In this document: in pieces, positions 16,256-24,539 of the stretch
How positions within the stretch are numbered: position 1 is the stretch's first letter
How the letters are laid out: each line of letters starts with the position of its first letter
Assembly (NCBI GenBank): GCA_016713405.1
Contig: JADJPF010000004.1
Span: forward strand, 124,001 to 188,000
Length of the DNA: 64,000 nt
DNA from: Blastocatellia bacterium
Lineage (GTDB): Bacteria > Acidobacteriota > Blastocatellia > Chloracidobacteriales > JADJPF01
Direction: 5' to 3'
The notes under the pieces: model-generated
The model's input: only the letters and a program-made list of their open reading frames with translations
The model's database searches: none
Told to the model about the DNA's origin: nothing
Program-made: the position numbers and the translations under genes

Positions 16256-17749
16256 ATGTCTTCACCATTAATTAAAATTTCTGATGAAAGTTGGTCGCTT
16301 GTTTGTTTATGTTGTAGTTGTGCGCAAGAAGTAAGAGATTTAATTAAAATGTCTATAGGGCCTGCTTTTGTTGAATATAACCACCGTTTTACTTGTCCTA
16401 ATTGTCAAACTTATAACCAAATTATGCTTAGTCGGGATATGTTTGATAATGCTCAAGTGATGGTTTTTCAAGCCCCACCACCTGCACCAGGTGGACAAAA
16501 TGCCCCACCTTTTGATCCAAATGAGTTTTCTCAATATTCACAAAATAATGAGGCCCCAGCAAAATCTCCTTTTTCCTTTGATTTTGATGCCGCAGCTAAT
16601 AACCCTGCACCTACTACAGAATCTAATAACCCTACAGAAACTTATAAACATAGTAGGCCTTCTTTTGAAGCAGCTACAGAAATTAAACCTCCTGCTCCTA
16701 GTATTACACCAGCATCAAGACCAGTAATTATTCCACCGCCACCAGCTAGAAAGCCTGATAACGCGCCTGATAACACCAGTTTAGACGATATATTTGGCAA
16801 AAAAGGGAAAAAAGGTAAAGCAGATAAAGAAGTGGCACCTGCGGCTGAAGGTACAATCAAAATTTTTGGTAAAGATATCCCGCTTAATAATCAAACTAAA
16901 TTAGCTGCCGGCGGAGGAGCATTAGTAATAGTTGTAGTTTTATACTTTTTTGTTTTTAGTGGCTCACCACCACCTCAAACAGCCAACGCCACACCTAGCC
17001 CTAGCCCTTCAGCTAGCCCTAGCCCCAAAGGTGGAAAAACAGCTAGCCCAACACCTGTTATCCCAGATTTGCCAAAATATCCTATTGTAGAAGCAAAAAT
17101 GGTAGAAATCCCGGCTGGAGAGTATGCAATTGGAAGTGGTCAAGGAACAGACAAAGAAAGACCAGAACATAAAGTAGAAGTAAAAGCATTTTTAATAGAT
17201 AACCGAGAAGTAACAAAAGAAGAATATGCAAAATTTGTTAAAGAGGCGAAATATAAAGCCCCTGCTACATGGAACAATGGTAATTACTTAGGTAATGGAC
17301 AAGAGCCTATTACAGATGTTACTTTAGAAGATGCAAAAGCTTATGCAAAATGGGCAGGAAAACGCCTCCCTACAGAAATTGAATGGGAAGTTGCGGCTGG
17401 AGGTAAAGACCATACTATCTATCCTTGGGGAAATGATTGGGATGTGACAAAAGCTAATACTAAAGAAGCTACACAAGATGGGCCAAAACCCGCAGGTGCT
17501 TTTATGAAAGGTGTTAACCCATTTGGGCTATATGATATGGCTGGCAATGTTTGGGAATGGACAGACTCTGTTCCACAACCTTATCCAAATTCTTCTTTTA
17601 AGGTTGATGATGCTCAAAGCTATAGAGTAATTCGCGGAGGTGCATACAAAGAAGGAAAAGCAGTAGCTACAACATTTGCTCGTAATTGGATTGACCCTTC
17701 TCGCTCAGATGGTTCTTTAGGTTTTCGCTGTGCTAAGGATAAAGAATAA
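16256..17749 (+). CDS. Zinc-ribbon / membrane-anchored formylglycine-generating enzyme-like (SUMF1) protein
   Basis: The roughly 497-residue protein has a distinctive three-part build. The N-terminus carries cysteines CLCCSC and FTCPNCQTYN, a probable zinc ribbon. A Pro/Ala-rich linker leads to one transmembrane segment (ALVIVVVLYFFVFSG, near 215-235), then a Thr/Pro/Ser stalk. Residues about 280-497 form an FGE-sulfatase domain (MVEIPAGEYAIGSG, RLPTEIEWEVAA, NPFGLYDMAGNVWEWTDS, RVIRGGAY, GFRCAKD). The catalytic Cys pair of true FGE is not seen, so it is more likely a ligand-binding relative. The GTG at 16241 abuts an AGGA too closely, so I prefer the ATG at 16256, though the spacing from AGGAG is long. 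No sulfatase is nearby. Confidence 0.88.
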   Translation: MSSPLIKISDESWSLVCLCCSCAQEVRDLIKMSIGPAFVEYNHRFTCPNCQTYNQIMLSRDMFDNAQVMVFQAPPPAPGGQNAPPFDPNEFSQYSQNNEAPAKSPFSFDFDAAANNPAPTTESNNPTETYKHSRPSFEAATEIKPPAPSITPASRPVIIPPPPARKPDNAPDNTSLDDIFGKKGKKGKADKEVAPAAEGTIKIFGKDIPLNNQTKLAAGGGALVIVVVLYFFVFSGSPPPQTANATPSPSPSASPSPKGGKTASPTPVIPDLPKYPIVEAKMVEIPAGEYAIGSGQGTDKERPEHKVEVKAFLIDNREVTKEEYAKFVKEAKYKAPATWNNGNYLGNGQEPITDVTLEDAKAYAKWAGKRLPTEIEWEVAAGGKDHTIYPWGNDWDVTKANTKEATQDGPKPAGAFMKGVNPFGLYDMAGNVWEWTDSVPQPYPNSSFKVDDAQSYRVIRGGAYKEGKAVATTFARNWIDPSRSDGSLGFRCAKDKE

Positions 17750-17782
17750 TAAAGAACAAAAAACATTGTTATTATCATACTT

Positions 17783-17798
17783 TAAGCCGCTGGGCTTA
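17783..17798 (+). terminator. Short hairpin after the FGE-like gene
   Basis: A 6-bp stem TAAGCC / GGCTTA (17783-17788 with 17793-17798) encloses GCTG, 34 bases past the stop. The tail is only mildly T-rich (TAGGTTTATAAG), so it is a weak terminator candidate. Confidence 0.4.
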
Positions 17799-17872
17799 TA
17801 GGTTTATAAGATAAATTTGATCTGATATTATTAGCCTGCTGTTTGTCCAAGTACAAAAGTAGGATAGAAAGA

Positions 17873-18910
17873 ATGCCTAATGATCGAATTGGTAGCTTAA
17901 AAACAGAAGTTTTTGCACTTAACACCACGGATAGATTAAAAAATTATTTTGAATTTGAAGAAAAAAATCCTGTTATTGATAAAATTATAAAACTAGCTGG
18001 AGATGCTTCAACTCGGCAATATTTCCGTATTTTTTGTAATGACACAAGCTTTATTGTAGCACTTTATCCAGAGAGTTTTAACGCTTTAACTCACCCATTT
18101 TGTGATGTAACAAAGATTTTTTTTACTGCTAAATTACCTGTACCAAAAATAATTTCTGTTTCTGCTAAATATGGTTTGATGCTTTTAGAAGATCTTGGAG
18201 ACTTACGCCTACAAGATTGGCTGACAAATGCTAGCCCAACAGAGCAAAAGGCAGCCTATCAAGAAGCCATTGAACTAATATTAGCTATCCAAAGTGCTAC
18301 TGAACTTGCGATAAAAGAAAATTCTATTTCCTCACAACTAGCTTTTGATGAAGCTAAACTAGCTTGGGAGCTAGACTTTTTCTATAAACACTATTTTCAT
18401 AGTTATTTACACATAGAACTTTCTGCTGAAAAGGAAAATTTATTAAAACTAGAATTAAGTGAAATTGCTAAAGAACTAGCTGAGCGTCCAAGGGTACTTT
18501 GTCATAGGGATTTTCATTCTAGGAATTTAATGTTTTATCAAGGTCGCCAATATATTATTGATCATCAAGATGCAAGAATGGGCCCGGCTACCTATGACCT
18601 AGCTTCATTACTACGTGATCCTTACGTAGAGCTAAACGAAGAGTTAATCCAAGAACTCTACCAATTTTTTATTGATAAAAAGCTATCTTCAGGTACTAGC
18701 AAGCAATGGGCAGAAGAAATTAAATTAGAATTTGAACTAATGACAGTGCAAAGAATTGTTAAAGCTATAGGAACTTATGCCTATCAAACAGCAGTAGTAA
18801 AAAATATGGTCTATCAACCTTATATTCCAAAGGCAATTGATACTGTTATAACTGCGGCTAATAGGCTTGGACGTTTTGCAAATTTATGTGAAGTATTAAC
18901 AAAATATTAA
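17873..18910 (+). CDS. AmgK-like sugar kinase / aminoglycoside phosphotransferase-fold protein
   Basis: The 345-residue protein has the phosphotransferase kinase fold. The N-terminal block LAGDASTRQYFRI is characteristic of the AmgK group, which phosphorylates N-acetylmuramate and N-acetylglucosamine in peptidoglycan recycling. The catalytic loop is LCHRDFHSRNLMF and the metal-binding segment is IIDHQDARMGP. The MurU partner is not adjacent; the MobA-like enzyme at 23862-24470 looks closer to MocA. The ATG at 17873 follows AGGATAGAAAGA; an in-frame TTG at 17843 is less likely. asnS follows closely and may be in the same transcript. Confidence 0.85.
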   Translation: MPNDRIGSLKTEVFALNTTDRLKNYFEFEEKNPVIDKIIKLAGDASTRQYFRIFCNDTSFIVALYPESFNALTHPFCDVTKIFFTAKLPVPKIISVSAKYGLMLLEDLGDLRLQDWLTNASPTEQKAAYQEAIELILAIQSATELAIKENSISSQLAFDEAKLAWELDFFYKHYFHSYLHIELSAEKENLLKLELSEIAKELAERPRVLCHRDFHSRNLMFYQGRQYIIDHQDARMGPATYDLASLLRDPYVELNEELIQELYQFFIDKKLSSGTSKQWAEEIKLEFELMTVQRIVKAIGTYAYQTAVVKNMVYQPYIPKAIDTVITAANRLGRFANLCEVLTKY

Positions 18911-18943
18911 ACAAACTAATAAATATTGATTGAGGTAAAATCC

Positions 18944-20242
18944 GTGAAAGATCAAGTTTATATTTCTGATGTAGCTAAATATGTTGGACAAGAAATTACA
19001 ATTAAAGGCTGGCTATATAATATTAGGTCAAGTGGTAAACTAATGTTTCCACAAATTCGTGATGGTTCGGGACTTATTCAAGGTGTAGTTTTTAAGAAAA
19101 ATGTTTCTGAAGAAGTTTGGCAAGCTTGCAAAGAGCTAACCCAAGAATCAGCCATAATTGTTAAAGGCCAACCTCGAGCCGATGAACGCGCTCCGGGTGG
19201 CTATGAGTTAGATGTTAACGATGTCCAAGTTGTTCAAATAGCTGGAGAATATCCAATTACTCCTAAAGAACATGGAATAGAGTTTTTAATGGATCATCGC
19301 CATTTATGGCTTCGTTCGCGCCGCCAACACGCTATCTTAAAAGTACGGGCTGAAATAATTCGTGCAGTACGTGACTTTTTTGATGATCGAGATTTTACCC
19401 TGTGTGACACTCCAATTTTTACACCAGCCGCTTGCGAAGGTACAACTACTTTATTTGAATGTAATTATTTTGATGATGAAAAGGCTTATCTTACCCAATC
19501 AGGCCAACTTTATAATGAAGCTACGGCAATGGCATTTGGCAAGGTTTATTGTTTTGGGCCTACTTTTCGGGCAGAAAAGTCTAAAACACGTCGTCACTTA
19601 ACAGAGTTTTGGATGGTCGAACCAGAAATAGCTTATGCAACTTTAGACGATGTAATGAGCCTAGCCGAAGATTTTCTAACTTCTATTGTTAGCCGAGTTT
19701 TAGATAAACGACGCGAAGAATTAAAGATTTTAGAAAGAGATATTTCAAAACTTGAATCTATAGCACCTCCTTTTCCACGTCTTCAATATGACGATGCAGC
19801 TAAAATGTTAAAAGAAGGTGGTTTAGCTTTTGAATATGGTGGCGACCTTGGCGCACCAGACGAAACATTTTTATCAGAAAAATATGATAAACCTCTTATG
19901 GTGCATCGCTATCCTGCAAAAGTAAAAGCTTTTTATATGGAGCCAGATGCTGATAGAGAAGACTTGTCATTAAGTGTTGATATACTTGCACCTGAAGGTT
20001 ATGGAGAAATTATTGGCGGCGGCCAACGTATGACTTCACTGGAAAAATTACGTCAGCGTATTGCAGAACACGAATTGCCAGAGTCCGCCTTTGACTGGTA
20101 TTTAGACCTTCGTAAATATGGAAGTGTCCCACATTCAGGTTTTGGTATGGGAATAGAGCGTTGTGTTACTTGGATTTGCGGAATTGAACACGTAAGAGAA
20201 ACAATTCCATTTCCTAGAATGCTTTACAGACTTAAACCATAG
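18944..20242 (+). CDS. asnS: Asparagine--tRNA ligase
   Basis: This class II aminoacyl-tRNA synthetase charges tRNA-Asn. The N-terminal OB-fold reads ITIKGWLYNIRSSGKL and LIQGVVF. The class II core has FRAEKSKTRRHLTEFWMVEPE (motif 2) and GMGIERCVTWICG (motif 3). The end PFPRMLYRLKP is typical of AsnRS. The length (432 residues) is normal. I prefer the GTG at 18944 because GAGGT at 18932-18936 lies 7 bases before it; the in-frame TTG at 18926 lacks a binding site. The product is cytoplasmic. It converges on the XPB operon. Confidence 0.95.
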   Translation: MKDQVYISDVAKYVGQEITIKGWLYNIRSSGKLMFPQIRDGSGLIQGVVFKKNVSEEVWQACKELTQESAIIVKGQPRADERAPGGYELDVNDVQVVQIAGEYPITPKEHGIEFLMDHRHLWLRSRRQHAILKVRAEIIRAVRDFFDDRDFTLCDTPIFTPAACEGTTTLFECNYFDDEKAYLTQSGQLYNEATAMAFGKVYCFGPTFRAEKSKTRRHLTEFWMVEPEIAYATLDDVMSLAEDFLTSIVSRVLDKRREELKILERDISKLESIAPPFPRLQYDDAAKMLKEGGLAFEYGGDLGAPDETFLSEKYDKPLMVHRYPAKVKAFYMEPDADREDLSLSVDILAPEGYGEIIGGGQRMTSLEKLRQRIAEHELPESAFDWYLDLRKYGSVPHSGFGMGIERCVTWICGIEHVRETIPFPRMLYRLKP

Positions 20243-20269
20243 TTTTAAGTTTTAAGTGATATAAAAGAA

Positions 20270-21952
20270 CTATTCAACAATCTTAATTTGGTAGCTATAC
20301 CCTTGTTCAGTTAAAAAAAGTTGTCGGTGACGTGCAAAATCCTCTTCACAAGTTCGCAGAGAAACAAGGGTATAGAATCTAGCATGTCGTCCATCTGCTT
20401 TTGGTCTTAGTATTCTTCCTAGTCTTTGGGCCTCTTCTTGGCGGGAACCATACTTTCCAGATATTTGTATTAAAACGTCTGCATCAGGTAGATCTAAAGC
20501 AAAATTACCTACACGAGACAGAATAATCCCTTTTAATTCTCCTCTACGAAAGGCTTGATAAAGATCTTCACGCTCAGATTGAGGTGTTTTTCCAGTTACT
20601 AGTGGGAGTTGTGTTTCTTTTGCTAAGGCTTCAAGTTGGGAAATAAACTCTCCTATTATCAAAATTTTAGTATTTTGTTGTTTTGTTTCAGAAGAAATTA
20701 AATCTTTTACTATCTGCATTTTGCGAGGGTTTTCTGCTGCAATTCGGAATTGTTGACGACGTGGAGCTAAAGCATAATCCATTTGTTGTTGTTTATCTTG
20801 GGAGATTCGGATTTCTGAGCAACTAGCTGTAGCTATAAATCCTGATTCTTCTAGCTCTCGCCAAGGCACATCATAGCGTTTAGGGCCAATTAAAGCAAAA
20901 ACGTCCCCTTCTTTTCCATCTTCTCTAATTAATGTTGCTGTAAGTCCAAGTCTTCTACGTGCTTGTAACTCTGCTGTAATACGAAAGACGGGTGCAGGCA
21001 ACAAATGTACCTCGTCATAAATAATTAATCCCCAAGAACGATTTTGAAATAAAGAAAAATGAGGAAAATCATCATTGCGGCTTGGCCTATAAGTTAAAAT
21101 CTGATAGGTTGCTAAAGTTATTGGCCCTGTTTTTTTGCTTTCCCCGCTATATTCAGCAATCATATCAGCAGAAATATCTGTTTTATCAAGAAGTTCTCTT
21201 TTCCATTGATGAATAGATGTTTGACTAGTTGTTAATACTAGAGTGCTTTCTTGAACAGCAGTCATAGCAATCATTCCAACAATAGTTTTACCTGCTCCAC
21301 AGGGCAAAACTATTACCCCACTACCTCCTTTGACACTTCCTGCTTGGTAAAAAGCTTTGGCTGCCTCTTTTTGATAATCACGAATAATAAATTCTACGCC
21401 TGAGTTTGTTAACTGACGTAACTTAATGGACATACTTTCGCCAGTAGTATAGCCAGCTATGTCTTCTGCCGGATAGCCAGCACCAAGCAAAGCTTGTTTA
21501 AGTACACCTCTAAATGCTGTATCAACTTGAAATGATGTTTCTGATAATTTTTTACCTAAAAAAGGAGCTATTTTTTCATCCCTGCTTAAAAGCTCTGTTA
21601 AAGGGTTATCCAGGATTTCTAGGACAAGATTTTCATTAGCACCTCGCTTAAGTATTGTAAGGCCATAACGTTTTCCAAGTTCCCTAATTTCTTGTATTAC
21701 AGATTCAGGAACAGGAAACTTGGAATGGGTATGTAGTGCTTCTACTATATTATCAATAGGAAGCCCTGCTGCGCGGGCATTCCAAATACTTAAAGGTGTA
21801 ACACGGTAAGTGTGAATATGTTCAGGACTTTTAATCAACTCGGCAAATGGTGCAATAGCTTCACGAGCGTTATCTGCTTTAGGTGAATAGACTTCTAGCA
21901 ATATGGAAAGGTCGCTTTGAACTATCAAAGCATTTTCAGGCACGTAAGACAA
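20270..21952 (-). CDS. XPB/Rad25-type DEAH DNA helicase
   Basis: The 560-residue protein is a bacterial XPB relative, a 3'-5' SF2 helicase linked to DNA unwinding and repair. Walker A is PCGAGKT (near 220), the DEAH-box is DEVH (near 315), motif III is GLTATLIREDGKEGD, and motif VI is QEEAQRLGRILRPK. The N-terminal roughly 120 residues form the damage-recognition-like region. The start is a TTG at 21952, 9 bases after a strong AGGAGG. It is the last gene of an operon behind its probable partner (21989-23857). XPB genes occur patchily in bacteria; Bax1, the archaeal nuclease partner, is not present here. Confidence 0.93.
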   Translation of the reverse strand: MSYVPENALIVQSDLSILLEVYSPKADNAREAIAPFAELIKSPEHIHTYRVTPLSIWNARAAGLPIDNIVEALHTHSKFPVPESVIQEIRELGKRYGLTILKRGANENLVLEILDNPLTELLSRDEKIAPFLGKKLSETSFQVDTAFRGVLKQALLGAGYPAEDIAGYTTGESMSIKLRQLTNSGVEFIIRDYQKEAAKAFYQAGSVKGGSGVIVLPCGAGKTIVGMIAMTAVQESTLVLTTSQTSIHQWKRELLDKTDISADMIAEYSGESKKTGPITLATYQILTYRPSRNDDFPHFSLFQNRSWGLIIYDEVHLLPAPVFRITAELQARRRLGLTATLIREDGKEGDVFALIGPKRYDVPWRELEESGFIATASCSEIRISQDKQQQMDYALAPRRQQFRIAAENPRKMQIVKDLISSETKQQNTKILIIGEFISQLEALAKETQLPLVTGKTPQSEREDLYQAFRRGELKGIILSRVGNFALDLPDADVLIQISGKYGSRQEEAQRLGRILRPKADGRHARFYTLVSLRTCEEDFARHRQLFLTEQGYSYQIKIVE

Positions 21953-21988
21953 AAATTTTGTCCTCCTTATTTAGAGGTTCCTAATTAT

Positions 21989-23857
21989 TTAATTACTAGT
22001 TGGTATAACGTAGCCTATTTGACGCAAGGCTTTGCGAAATTGGGATTCAAACTCACTATAAACTACTATATGACGTTCTCCAGCAAGTAGACAAAACTTT
22101 TTAGTTCTTGAATCATTTGCAATTAAAGTTGCTAGTGCAACATCAACACATTCAATAAGTTGAGCTTGTCCACGATTTTTTAAGCAATTAGCTCGTTCAG
22201 CTAAATCATTAATAAAATGTTTGACAGTTTCAGGTATTTTATGACCACTAGCAGCTTCTAAAAACTCTTCTAAATCTGAGATTTTACGCCCAATTTCTAG
22301 CGATGACATTATTTTTGCTTGGTCTAATTTCCATACAGAATCAGAGACTTTTTGAGTATAAAGATCTAATAAAATCTGGTTACTTGGAGAAAGTTTTGTC
22401 CCAATTACAGCAATTTCCCTATTAGGAAGCACTCTTAATGTTGGTTTAATTTCCATTGGAGTAGGAGTATATTTATCTAGCATTCCTAAACAATATGCTC
22501 CTAAAGAATTTAGACGAAAATACAGCAAGCCATCATAACGGCTAAGGTAAGATAAATCATCTGTTCCCCACATATTTGAGTAGTCCCTTGCCACCCCCGA
22601 AGGATGAACATAAGCCACATCAATTAATCCAAGAGTTGCCATATATTCAAATAGCAAACAAAGCAGATAACGCCCTTGTAAAATATTCCAGCTATCAGAG
22701 CCTTGATAACCGAGATTCCCATAACCATGATCAGTAATATATAATTCGTAAGCCTCCCGTACTACTTGAAAATCATAGCCTGCTGCTAGCATATGCTGGG
22801 AAAAATCATTTACTGATACCCATTTTCCAATCTCACAATCCATTAGGGCTTTTCCAATAACACTTCTACGGCCTTCCAATGCTGTAAAGTGACGTTTAGC
22901 TTTACCTGTTTGCCCTTTAATAGCATCAATGCGCCTAAATTCATCAAAGCTTTTAGTTTTTGTCCAGCGTTTCCAAATATCTTTGATAACTTCAGCAGGT
23001 GGAAGAGATAAAGCTTTTTTACCAGCTTTTGTAAGAGAAAGACGCTTGCCGGTTAACTCTACTAAATTAGTAGCCTGTATAAGCATAGGCCAAGCAAAAG
23101 CCTTAATATATCCTACTACATCATCTAATTCATCCTGAAGGTCTTTTTGATGGGGTGATCCTGGTTGATTATAATAATCACCGCCTTCTAGCACTGACTC
23201 AATAAGCTTCATAATTGATGAAGGTGGAAGTAAAGTTTTATCACTAACCGTTATTTGCCCTACATCAATTAGTCGAAGCACTGCTTGAACATCTGCTTGT
23301 GCAGCACGTTCCATTTCACAGATAATAATAGGAATTTCTTCAAAACCTTTTTTATAGCTCTTAGTTTTATAGTCAAAATCTTGCCAATATAGCTTAAAAT
23401 GCTCTGGAAGTTCATCTACAACTTTAAGAATAGTTCTAGTTGGTTTTGGAACAAATGTTTTAAGACGTTCCTTTAAGTCTAAAGGCATAAGCTTGTTATA
23501 AAAAAATAAGTGGAGCAAAGAAGGTTTAGCATAAGTACCCCAAGAACTTTTTTCTCCCCAATTAGGATGTTCTCCATATTTGGCAACAAACCGGGCAGAC
23601 TCATAATAATTTGTTGAAGAATGAACTATCTCTGAAACCGCCGCTTGTTGTAATTTATCTAGCTTTGACCATAGATTTTTAAGATTATCTCCTTCAAGAT
23701 ATTTAATAATGATAGACATAAGGTCTAGTTTGCGTGTAGCTTTTTCTGATGTGGGTAGTAATAAAACTAGTTTTTTTAACTCGTCTATTGTTATTTTATC
23801 TAAAGCTTCAATAACTTTAGTAACTATTTGGTTATCATTGCGCTCATAATATGGCAT
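21989..23857 (-). CDS. Helicase-associated protein paired with XPB
   Basis: The 622-residue protein has no helicase motors. The order is a helical N-terminal part (ITIDELKKLVLLLPTSEKATRKLDLMSII) and a central winged-helix-rich region. The final 200 residues (RVLPNREIAVIGTKLSPSNQILLDLY) look like the XPB N-terminal-like or helicase-C3 domain usually coded next to bacterial XPB. It starts at an ATG at 23857, 4 bases after the stop of the MocA-like gene, and is followed by XPB after 36 bases. Its job is probably to load or regulate the helicase; this is inference from gene pairing. Confidence 0.85.
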   Translation of the reverse strand: MPYYERNDNQIVTKVIEALDKITIDELKKLVLLLPTSEKATRKLDLMSIIIKYLEGDNLKNLWSKLDKLQQAAVSEIVHSSTNYYESARFVAKYGEHPNWGEKSSWGTYAKPSLLHLFFYNKLMPLDLKERLKTFVPKPTRTILKVVDELPEHFKLYWQDFDYKTKSYKKGFEEIPIIICEMERAAQADVQAVLRLIDVGQITVSDKTLLPPSSIMKLIESVLEGGDYYNQPGSPHQKDLQDELDDVVGYIKAFAWPMLIQATNLVELTGKRLSLTKAGKKALSLPPAEVIKDIWKRWTKTKSFDEFRRIDAIKGQTGKAKRHFTALEGRRSVIGKALMDCEIGKWVSVNDFSQHMLAAGYDFQVVREAYELYITDHGYGNLGYQGSDSWNILQGRYLLCLLFEYMATLGLIDVAYVHPSGVARDYSNMWGTDDLSYLSRYDGLLYFRLNSLGAYCLGMLDKYTPTPMEIKPTLRVLPNREIAVIGTKLSPSNQILLDLYTQKVSDSVWKLDQAKIMSSLEIGRKISDLEEFLEAASGHKIPETVKHFINDLAERANCLKNRGQAQLIECVDVALATLIANDSRTKKFCLLAGERHIVVYSEFESQFRKALRQIGYVIPTSN

Positions 23858-23861
23858 TGGA

Positions 23862-24470
23862 CTAGTTACTAACTCCTTTTTGGTAATTTAAGTATTCTTC
23901 CCATGTGTCAAAATCTTCTAAAATTTCTTTGCTTTCTACTTCTATCAACAAAGTTTCCTTGCTATAAGCTCTAGTTATTTGATTTAGCCCTACTTCGTCA
24001 GATAGTTCAAGAATCTGTTCCCGAAGGCTTGTATCAATAATAATTGGATGACCAGATTTTTCTTGATAAGTAGGCTTAACTATTAAGAAATTATTTTGCT
24101 TGTAACTTTCTATTAGAAAATTAATTACTTCTACTGGAATATGTGGCTGATCTACTAGAGCGATTAAATAAGCTTTAACTTCGCTAGCAGAAGCACTTAA
24201 TCCTGTTTTTATTGAACTTGTCATTCCAAGTAAATAATTTTCATTCAGAACTACTTTAAGCTTACTATGATTTATGTAAGGCTGTTGTCTTAAGTGCAAG
24301 GTTATTTCTTTAGCAGAATGCCCTAGGACTAAGATTATTTGATCAACATTAGAAGCTAAAAGATTTTCTATAGCATTGTCAATAAAGGTTTTATGGCGAA
24401 AGGGTAAAAGTTGTTTAAGTCTACCCATCCGACTAGATAAGCCTGCTGCAAGTAGTATCGCACAAATCAT
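23862..24470 (-). CDS. MocA/MobA-like nucleotidyltransferase
   Basis: The 202-residue protein has the MobA-like NTP transferase fold. It shows LLAAGLSSRMGRLKQLLPF at residues 6-24, the metal-binding region LVDQPHIP (near 106), and SGHPIIID, then DFDTWEEY at the C-terminus. The length and the pattern suggest molybdenum cofactor cytidylyltransferase (MocA). A MurU-like or other sugar-nucleotide role cannot be excluded, because no molybdoenzyme or XdhC gene is nearby. The gene leads the XPB operon, which is an unusual context. It is transcribed away from the glycyl-tRNA synthetase gene across a 69-bp gap. Confidence 0.85.
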   Translation of the reverse strand: MICAILLAAGLSSRMGRLKQLLPFRHKTFIDNAIENLLASNVDQIILVLGHSAKEITLHLRQQPYINHSKLKVVLNENYLLGMTSSIKTGLSASASEVKAYLIALVDQPHIPVEVINFLIESYKQNNFLIVKPTYQEKSGHPIIIDTSLREQILELSDEVGLNQITRAYSKETLLIEVESKEILEDFDTWEEYLNYQKGVSN

Positions 24471-24539
24471 AAACTATATTATAATGCCTTGCTTCAGACA
24501 TTTCTAACTTACTCTCGATAACTTAAAGGAAAAACTTAA

